Assembly (NCBI RefSeq): GCF_964204645.1
Contig: NC_134027.1
Location: forward strand, 24,912,485 to 24,976,484
DNA length: 64,000 bases
Source: Tubulanus polymorphus
Taxonomy: Eukaryota; Nemertea; Palaeonemertea; Tubulaniformes; Tubulanidae
Direction of reading: 5' to 3'
Part shown: piece by piece, positions 55,840 through 64,000 of the stretch
How the letters are laid out: each line of letters begins with the position of its first letter
Numbering within the stretch: position 1 is the first letter of the stretch
Position numbers and translations under genes: made by a program
Notes under the pieces: model-generated
Database searches by the model: none
Seen by the model: the letters and a program-made list of their open reading frames with translations, nothing else
Told to the model about the DNA's origin: nothing

Positions 55840-58800
55840 TCATAAATTGATATGGAAATCGGAATAGCCGGCTTTCCGCGTGAATACAAGCGCCGACTGT
55901 TCGATGAACGTCTTGTCCAGTCGTGACATGGCGCCGTCGTCGTTCTTACCGCCACGATCTACAACGAAAAACAACGACACAATTCATCAGAAATTGATTC
56001 CCGAAACGAAGGAGCCATCAATCCGCTGCCTGAACCGACCACGTCAAGAACATTGGACATCGTAGTTTGAAGTCTTACACGATCGATACATGAAAGTGTG
56101 TTGATAAAATGTCTTCATTTAGAAATTTCTCAGGTGAAGTTTAGAACACATGTGATGTTTGGATGATCAGTTTCCGAAAATGTGCCGATAGAATTAATGT
56201 TTGGTGTTAGTATATTTTCAATCAAAAATGTCTCAGGTGAAGTTCTGAATACATGTGAACACCGAACAATCCAAAATCTGAAGTATTTGATTTCTCAGGA
56301 TTCAGGCAGCCAATTGATACCAGCACAAATGACAACGATATATTGTGCATCGATTACCGAAGTGATACTTGCCTTTTTTGCAAAGCATTTCTACGAATGT
56401 GTTCAGAGGAGGGAATGCGAGACCGGACGCCGATGACTCTTGACTAGAATTTGAATCTTGGCTGCTGGTGCTTTCTGAAAATACATATTTCGCCAAAAGT
56501 TGAAAGCATGAAAAATTAGGATCGAACCTTACGTGACCATTCGATAAAAGATGTCATTCAAAACCATGGCAAAAACGTGAAAAACCAGCCGAAATAGATG
56601 AATACTCACGTAAAACTGGATCTATATTTGGCCTGATCTTTTTTCTATATGGATTGAAATCGGCCGGATCAAAAGAGTCTAAAAACAGAGGAACGAAAAA
56701 CCATTAATGAGAATTTTCTTTTTTAATCAATTGAAAAGTAAGTGATAGTTTCGAATAAAAGTCCAATGGAATAGTGTATAAAAATTGAATGCAACGAACG
56801 AAATAGTTGAAGAGTTGAAAATATGTAAAATGTTGACAAACTTATAGACTTATTGCTTAATTTTCATCTCTAGAATAAACTTAACCCCGATTTAAGGAGC
56901 TGTGTCCAGGGCTTTTCCAATTCCATCAACAAACTGGACATCTTCGAAAGGTTTCAATATTTACCTTTAGACATCTTCGTCGACACCATTTCTTGAACTA
57001 GATGACGCCGACTGATCGGATGGTTCCATCGAAGCAAACATTCTCGAGCGCAATCCTGAAGACAGAGAAACAAGCTAGAATGAAAATAGGCTGTCGGGAT
57101 CTTCTCGGTTAGATGTTCAGAAAAGTTGAAATCAAGTTCATTTCAATGTTTTGACCGTGAAATAGGGATTATTTGAGATCTTATGTTATTCATTTTCATG
57201 AGTTCAGTAAAGGCTAGTCATAATGCTGTCATCGGGACTAAGAAAAATATGGCGATTTAATGAATTTGGTATTAAAAACAATGGTTTTATGATTGAATTC
57301 GAGTAGGATTTGGCATATTTGTTCCCAGAAGAACATCGGCGTTACATGAGCACTGGCATTGAAATAGATGGCGTTATAACGGATTTCGACTGGGGTCCAT
57401 TTCTAACCTTGAATCAATTCTCAACGCTTTCAGTGCTGGCTAATTAATACCCTATAGTGCTGAAGATAATTTGAAAATTCTGAAGAATTTCACCCCAGTG
57501 TTTTGAATAACGGGAATAGCACTATACACGTCTACACCCTGGCGCGGTATATCGTTAGTTACTAATATTTCACTATGTTTGACAGGTGCTGCCATCTTTC
57601 AAGAGAGATAATTAGTAATTACTAATTAAATCAATACACCGCAGTGCGGTGTACTAGCAAAATCCATCACCGATTCGTACACCGCACTGCGGTGTAGACG
57701 CACTGAATGGGTTAACTGACAATTATTTAACTGGGTCCTGAATGATTGACACCTCTGTTTAAATTGATTACCTGCGGTAGTTTTGTAATTAACTGATATT
57801 TAATGCGAACGTTGTCCGGGTTCAGCGAATCATCGAGTTCTGCAAATACAAAGATTGAAATGGAATAAGAGGACGTTATTGAGAAACGACACGCGCAGTG
57901 CTCAAATGCTTACCTTCGATAACTCGGGTCATAAATTCCTCGGTCAACTGAAGAACGCCCATATCTACGTAGTGAAGAAACAAACGGAAATCCAAAGCGC
58001 GAAATCCTAGACTCGTAAAGAACGTACTAAACACTGCAAATAAAACAACACGAAGCAATCAATGCAATTTCATACCTGGTACAGAAAAATATTAGTTATG
58101 AACAGATTTTCTGGTCTCCTGAAGTTCGTTGTTACAAGGTTAAACTGTGATTTCAGAACTATCGGGTTATAACAAACAGATGTTCTGATCCCTTGAAGTT
58201 CGTTGTAACAAGCTTCCACTGTAATTTCATACTGGATATAACAGTGAACTATCAGTTATAACGAACAGATTTTCTGGTCTTCTGAAGTTCGTTGTAACGA
58301 GGTTCCATTGTAATTTCTTACTGGATATAACAGTGAACTATCGGTTATAACGAACAGATTTTCTGGTCTTCTGAAGTTCGTTGTAACGAGGTTCCACTGT
58401 TATTTCATACTGGATATAAAAGTGAACTATCAACTAAAACGAACAGATTTTCTGGTCTCCTGAAAGTTCGTTGTAATGAGATTCTACTGTAATTTCATAC
58501 TAGGGGTGCCAATTGGGTACTAAAACCTTTTAAAATAAATACTCTTAAAATTATTTTGGCCAAAAATATCAGAAGTTTACTTTAGAGCAAATTAGCCTAG
58601 ACCCCAAATCAAATTTCAACTATATGAACTTACTTGGGGCTGTTGGGAATCCTAATTCATTCGTTGCCAAATAGTATCTCTCATATACATAGAATAACTC
58701 AGTCTCTTGGATGGATGCCTTTAATGACCTAGAATTGTAACATTCGAAAATAACTTTCATTCTCAGTAATATCACAACTAAAATATGTTCTATTCTTCTA

Positions 58801-61800
58801 TATCCACAAAGCAACTTACAACGGTAGATTTTCTTCTTCCGTTCGAAGAATGCTCCAAATTATGTGACACAATTGACTTGACTGTTGCATCTGAAAAGAT
58901 TTCCGAGTTTTCAGATTGGAAATCCAGTTGTAGGATTCTAGCAGCTAGTTACGCACCTTCGCACCAGCATACATGTTCCAAAACGATTATATCAGTACAT
59001 ACCATACATTTTACGTATTCGATTGCAAGTTTTTTAGCCTTTTCTTTCGAGTCTGTTTTCTTGAATTTCTTCAGATATTGACAAACCAGGTCCACGCACT
59101 GTAAAACGGTATCAATAACGGCATTCATACGTAACAGATTCAATAAAATAGCATAGCAGACTAAGCTTAACTGAATTTGTAAATGCACGCAGACATAAAC
59201 ATGCCAGTACAGTCAAACCCAATAAACCCCTTCCAAAAAACTGCCATCCCCTCCTAATGCCAGGTTTTTCCCTGAACAGGACCCAGTTCCACAGTTCTGA
59301 GTTAGAGTTATCTCTGACTTTAAATTAGTTCATTTTCGATGTTTTAACTCAAAAAATCAAATCTTAACACACATCTGTGGAACTGGTTCCTGTATTTCAT
59401 GTTGGAACCAGTCAAAATGAAACCCTGACATGCCACCATACTCTCTTTACCATCAAAATCTAAAATCACCGATGTAGACCGTTCTATGGGGGTCGACTGT
59501 ATCTTGTACTTACACAACTGGCTACAGAATCTTCCAGTGGATCTGGGTCGTAGGCCGGGCCCAGAAACGACGGCATCGGACCGAGTATTATTCCGGTACG
59601 CGACGGAGGCCTGCTATGCGAACTGGCCACGTTTGAAATCGGTAGATTCTCGGGTGACACTTTCGGCAGAGATGACGAAAATTTGCTGAAAATATAAACA
59701 CAATGGATCTTTAATAAAATCTTATCCACCCCAGTTTCACGAAAAGTGTGTTACCGTACTCAAAGTTTTGGTCAAATTGCTTTTGTTTACATCATGAGGT
59801 AAATGCCATTCAATTCAAACTTATCCGTTTTGAGCTAAACCTTTGACATCATACCGAACCCTTGCCAAGTTTCGTAAAAATGTTAATCTCAGATTTCAGT
59901 CTACCTAATTGCATATTTTCAATAACTACAAAAATTCAGACTTAACATTATATCCTCTCTCTCGAAAGCCCGCTTGATTCCTAGATATCAAAAATCAGAT
60001 TTCTAGAAACAAAAGGTTTTTTACCTTTTAGCTTTGATTGTTATTCGGCGTATTATGGAAATGTTTTCGACTGGAGCACCAGGAGGCGCGTATGAAGCGC
60101 CGCTGGAACTTTTCTTCGAAGATTCGGAACCTTTCTAAAATGGACACACCAATTAGCACAATACACGAGTGAATTGGGAACATTAAGCTGAAAAGCAATA
60201 ATTTTAAATGAAGGAACTAGAATTTGATAGTATCGGGGACTTGTTCCATAGTTAATACCGAAGTCCAAAAGTGGTCTCAAATCTTGAGACTGGTCTCATG
60301 TTTTTAGATTGGCTATAGACATAAGTTGGTCTTAAACAGGTGTTAAGTCTAAGCCATGACTATGCAACCGGCCCCTGAATATTAAAGATTGGAAAACATG
60401 AAAGGTGTGATGAAATGAATAGAACCAGGGGCGATTCTAGGATAATAGAAAACATAAAAGAAAAGGAAGCCATGCTGAAGGCCACAAGCGGGGTTCCACT
60501 TCGGTGTTAAGACATTTTATTGTTAAGAACACTTGAAAAGATAAAATTTCTGAGACAAGTGTCGAATTTCTAGGTTTTGACAAAAAGGCAACTTCAATGG
60601 AAAGCAAGTTCGCCTGACCCTAGAAACCACCCTCTCTGCCACCAAACTTTTCAATCACTGTTTGCATAACTACCATTTTTGACTGTTGCCACGCCATTCC
60701 ATTTGCCATCTCGACGGCGAACAACTCCTTCTGTACGAGCTCGTGACAGAATCGAGATCCGAACTCTTTGCTGGCCTGTAGGTGGCGCTGTAGATTTTTC
60801 CACATGTTTTCGCCCGGTGACGACTTATGCTTGTCATCACTTACGGCGAGCATCGCTAGTCCGGGCAACTTTGAGTAGAAGATTTTCGCCAACACGACAT
60901 TACCAGGACCCTAATAAACATATTGAACACTTATGTAAAGATCCCAAAGTACAGAATGATAGCACTGGTGCAAAGTTTCTTAACCAGTGTTACTAGTCAG
61001 CGGTCAGTTTCTAAAAGACCAGAGTCCAGTTTCATAGTTCCGATTTGCCTCAGAGTTAACTCATTGAATATGAACTAACTTTAACTCAGTGTTAACTCTA
61101 ACTCGCAACTGTGGAACTGGGTCCAGTGTTTTCCATGATAAATAGTAATGTCGCAATCAATTTATTTGAGACAATCATTTGGACGCAATGTTAATAACTC
61201 TTTCAGTGTTGACCAATTCTTTCCATAGAGTGCAGGAGATAATTTGAACATTTTGGAAAATCCCCTCCCCTCCAGTGGTAAGGTTCTAATTCTCTCTAGT
61301 CAAACTCAGGACTAAGGAACTGACCCTGGTAATTTAGTAACTGGTGAACATGACTTGTTAAGACTGCTTAACTTACAACAACCTTTCAATAACTGATCCC
61401 TGTACTGTGGTATATAAACCCTGATTAACATTCATACCCTTTAAAGAATTCATAAACAGTAAACTTTGCCTAAGTCCGAATATTTCGATGTTTTTAAAAC
61501 ATTACTTGTAGACGTTCATTTAATTTGTCCATTACAGAAATAAACTCTCAAATCATAGTTTTAGGAAAATGCTGGAAATCCGACTTATTCAAAGCAGAGG
61601 ATTTTCCTGGTTCATGACTTACGAGTTCTGAATATCCTCGACAAGTTTCACTCGCCGTAAACGGTAACAGCCTCATGTAATCTTTCTCTAAAATTCTCCT
61701 CGTCGAAGCAAAAGTCGATGCTGTGTTTATATTAAGAATAGAAAGTGCATCGAATAAGAAATTTTCATTTCGTGATCAAAGGGCAACTTAAAAATGAGAT

Positions 61801-63864
61801 AAGGACCCAGTTCCACAGTTGTGAGTTAAGATTCAACTGAGAGTTAACTCATTGAAATTTCAACTAAAGAGTTAACTGTAACTCACAACTGCGGAACTGG
61901 GTCCAGTAGCCAGTTCTAAGTATGTTCAATACCAACTAGATGTTCCACGTTTTTGTTTAAAAGTGATTGAAATTATCCTGATTAAGAAAACTAGACACTG
62001 AAAGATCCACTTGGTTTCCCCAGCCCGGAAAAGCAAATGTATATTATTTACCGATCAGAAATTCCTTTAAAACAACCAAAATTTCCGGGCTAGTCGGCGT
62101 TCGAAAAATATGTTCCATTATCTGAAAACGTGAACGGATGGAGATAGAAAATGGAGAATTTCGTGGAAACGATTTCAAAGAAGCGCGAACTTCATCTTCA
62201 TACCCGTTTGAAGAACGCGATGTCGCGACAGTGGATAGTCGCGTAATGTTGAACGGCCAGTTTCATCGATGGAGACAATTGATCTTGTTCGAGGCGATTC
62301 ATCATTTTCTCGCGATCGAAATTAACTTTGTAGAAATTCTGCGTTTCCAAGTCGTACCACCAATTACCTGAATGTGTAGATCTTATTTCAAAAACATCTC
62401 AATATTTAGACTGAGAATCGATTGAAGCTCAGCTATACGTGAAGGAAGCATTACCATATATTCATACATAAAATCAGTGGACATCCTTTACTAAACAAAT
62501 CCTAAATGAGATTTTAGAATATCCTCTTTGAATATCACATTTTTTAAAACTAGTTCTAGTAATCTTTCTCTTAGGTTATGAAGTCTGACTTGTCTGAGGG
62601 GTTAAGTTCCTCTTGGTTTATCAAATCAACTGACGGTTCAATCAACCTTAGCATTGAAATCAAGACTGGTCCATAAAATCTTTACTCAACAACCATATAC
62701 ATGTAGTTTGATTAACCTCAACAACCATATACATGTAGTTTGATTGACCCTAGGGTTAGAGGTATCAACGGGTGTAAACCAGGCCCAGTTTAAATTTTGG
62801 GATTTTACCTGATCCGACTCGATCCGACGTAACTGTTACCAAAATAGAATTCGTCTTCAGCGGAGGTAAAATTGTTTGATCTGAAAATCAGAAAAACTGA
62901 TTTAGGCAATTTATTGCAATTTAGGCAATGACCAATGACAACTTAGAGCCCTTAACAATTTCATGGCCTGAAGGTATTTTAGTTAACTGTCCAAGTGAGA
63001 ACAATTAAAAAAGCTTCTCTGATGAAACTTTTAAGGGTTATCGGGTTAGAACTAGATTTGGTTCACGCACGGAGGTACCCCTGGTACATCAGCGAACTGA
63101 CCAATGAGAACTTAGAACATTTTAACAATCCCAGTTTGATTGGCCAGTATATAATTGCATTTTAGTAAACTGACCAATGAGAACTAAGAACACTTAAAAA
63201 ACCCATTTTGATAGACCATTGTGGATATAATGGAGTTCCAGCAAACTGACCAATCAGAACTTAGAACATTTGAACTACTAGTAAAGCAACCCATCAGTGA
63301 GACATTACCGTGGCTGATAATGTGATGACATGGTTCCAATTCGATGCCGACATTCAGTAAATGAGTAAAGTGTCCCGGACAATAGACAAGTAAATAATCA
63401 TCTGAAACAAGTGAAATAAGTGGTTATAATATATATTATGACAAAGTATTCAAATTTCAAAATTTTGATCAATATCAGAAAGGACATAATAAGACATTAA
63501 TCATTTCAAAACGAAATCATAAATTCTTAGGAGTTTCCATTTGGGATCATTCATTTATTACGTAAGCATAAAATTTGAATTTTTCAACCCCCCTTCCCCT
63601 TCTGTATGCAAAATCGGCCATTTTTTCACAGCATTAAGCATTACAGTACGCAATTGACCCCTCCCCCCTTCTCTAATGCGTACGTAATAAATGAATGACC
63701 CCTCACAAATCATTATGAAAGGAGTAACTAAAAAATATATCAATTTAGAAGACTGAAAAGAGATTTTTTGATAATCGCACTTCACTTACTTAGCCACGAA
63801 AAAACGAGCCTTGTTCCCTTTGACGACTTTGGTACGTTTGGTAAAACACAACGAATTGTTTTCT
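55840..63864 (-). CDS. GSAP: Gamma-secretase-activating protein (GSAP/pigeon) homologue, 5' end beyond window
   Basis: Sixteen exons, in transcript order: 63790-63864, 63309-63401, 62204-62367, 62052-62121, 61623-61720, 60631-60910, 60025-60130, 59514-59685, 59003-59170, 58634-58718, 57914-58033, 57772-57839, 56965-57055, 56610-56678, 56373-56474, 55840-55958. Phases agree throughout; about 626 C-terminal residues. Recognised from LNDYLLVYCPGHFTHLLN, NWWYDLETQNFYK, LPFTASETC and the C-terminal block FTSLGFRALDFRLFLHYVD...GVLQLTEEFMTRV...RWNHPISRRH, then LDKTFIEQSAL near the end. In vertebrates a C-terminal GSAP fragment binds gamma-secretase and the APP C-terminal fragment and favours amyloid-beta production; the insect homologue is called pigeon. 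The role here is inferred only by homology. The second-last intron has a GC donor (GCAAGT at 56372). The acceptor before 58718 is uncertain: a nearer AG at 58729-58730 would break the phase. The start codon and N-terminal part lie past 64000. Confidence 0.75.
58095..58502. repeat. Minisatellite, about 94-bp unit, 4-5 copies, in a GSAP intron
   Basis: Units begin around AACGAACAGATTTTCTGGTC and continue 'tctgaagttcgttgtaacgaggttccactgtaatttcatactgg'. The copies differ by a few percent. Confidence 0.75.
59279..59390. mobile_element. MITE, GGACCCAGTTCCACAGTT family, copy 1
   Basis: The left end GGACCCAGTTCCACAGTT and a right end reading GGAACCAGTTCCACAGAT in reverse complement flank a GTTAACTC-like core. 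It sits in a GSAP intron. Confidence 0.6.
60255..60376. mobile_element. Left-truncated copy of the GGGGCCxGTTGCACAG MITE
   Basis: Aligns with the right three-quarters of 32327-32466 and ends GCAACCGGCCCC. Confidence 0.55.
61020..61124. mobile_element. MITE, GGACCCAGTTCCACAGTT family, copy 2
   Basis: The left end is decayed (AGAGTCCAGTTTCATAGTTC); the right end is complete (AACTGTGGAACTGGGTCC). It has AGTTAACTCATTGAA inside, as in copy 3. Confidence 0.6.
61802..61904. mobile_element. MITE, GGACCCAGTTCCACAGTT family, copy 3 (best preserved)
   Basis: GGACCCAGTTCCACAGTTGT at the left faces AACTGCGGAACTGGGTCC at the right, an almost perfect 103-bp inverted repeat in a GSAP intron. Confidence 0.7.
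62691..62748. repeat. 34-bp tandem duplication
   Basis: CAACAACCATATACATGTAG followed by TTTGATT occurs twice in a row in a GSAP intron. Confidence 0.7.
62900..63280. repeat. Degenerate minisatellite, about 80-bp unit, four copies
   Basis: CTGACCAATGAGAACTTAGA-like motifs recur at about 62928, 63096, 63169 and 63246, with related sequence between them, in the GSAP intron just before exon 63309-63401. Confidence 0.6.
63542..63702. mobile_element. MITE with TCATTCATTTATTACGTA ends
   Basis: GGATCATTCATTTATTACGT at the left faces TACGTAATAAATGAATGACC at the right, with a C-rich strand in the middle (CCCCTTCCCCTT and CCCCTCCCCCC). It lies in the GSAP intron between exons 63309-63401 and 63790-63864. 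Confidence 0.7.
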
Positions 63865-64000
63865 CTGTACAAAACAAAACATCTAAAACAGTTACAAGTC
63901 TAAACATGACTCGGCAAGGATTCAAACTTGATGAAAAAGAAAACCCTTCCTGAATGGACCCAGTATTGCAATGATTTCATTATACAATGTAAATATATTT

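Overview
The window is nuclear DNA of an animal, most likely a marine invertebrate. A spiralian (lophotrochozoan) is my best guess, but no sequence here fixes the phylum. Evidence: split genes with GT-AG introns and consistent phases, immunoglobulin-superfamily receptors, an M13 metallopeptidase, a ZNFX1-type helicase, a gamma-secretase-activating-protein homologue, LINE and Penelope-like debris, many MITEs and long (TA)n tracts.

Region 1 (1-24.2 kb) is a tandem array of three repeat units of about 7-9 kb (A 1-8898, B 8899-16110, C 16111-24215) plus a decayed start of a fourth. Each unit carries one complete 8-9 exon gene for a small type I membrane receptor: signal peptide, two or three Ig domains, one transmembrane helix and a short basic tail ending in Tyr-Glu-Glu-Ile. 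I assembled these genes from splice sites whose phases agree throughout. The membrane-distal Ig exon is far more diverged between A and C than the introns around it, and most changes are replacements. The tail and membrane exons are almost fixed. Unit A is a mosaic: it is C-like up to the last exon and B-like after it. Gene B lacks the third Ig exon. This looks like a small recombining family of recognition receptors and is the best candidate here for an undescribed system. The left edge cuts the array, so more units may lie upstream.

Region 2 (24.2-28.5 kb) is intergenic, with simple repeats and no gene I can support. Region 3 (28.6-45.1 kb, plus strand) is a roughly 20-exon neprilysin/ECE-like M13 zinc endopeptidase, a type II membrane protein with all active-site motifs and an unusual arginine-rich exon. 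Region 4 (45.1-47.6 kb) is intergenic, with two fold-back elements and a very AT-rich island. Region 5 (47.6-54.2 kb, plus strand) is a ZNFX1-like SF1 helicase with NFX1-type zinc fingers: one 6-kb coding exon and two small 3' exons. Region 6 (54.2-55.8 kb) separates convergent genes and holds a Penelope-like remnant with a hammerhead-ribozyme motif on the minus strand. Region 7 (55.8 kb to the right edge, minus strand) is the C-terminal two-thirds or more of a GSAP/pigeon homologue in 16 exons; its N-terminus lies beyond the window.

The genes do not form an operon. The Ig array and the ZNFX1 homologue could both have roles in recognition or defence, but their proximity alone shows nothing. 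All exon calls rest on reading splice motifs, phases and protein family patterns by eye.
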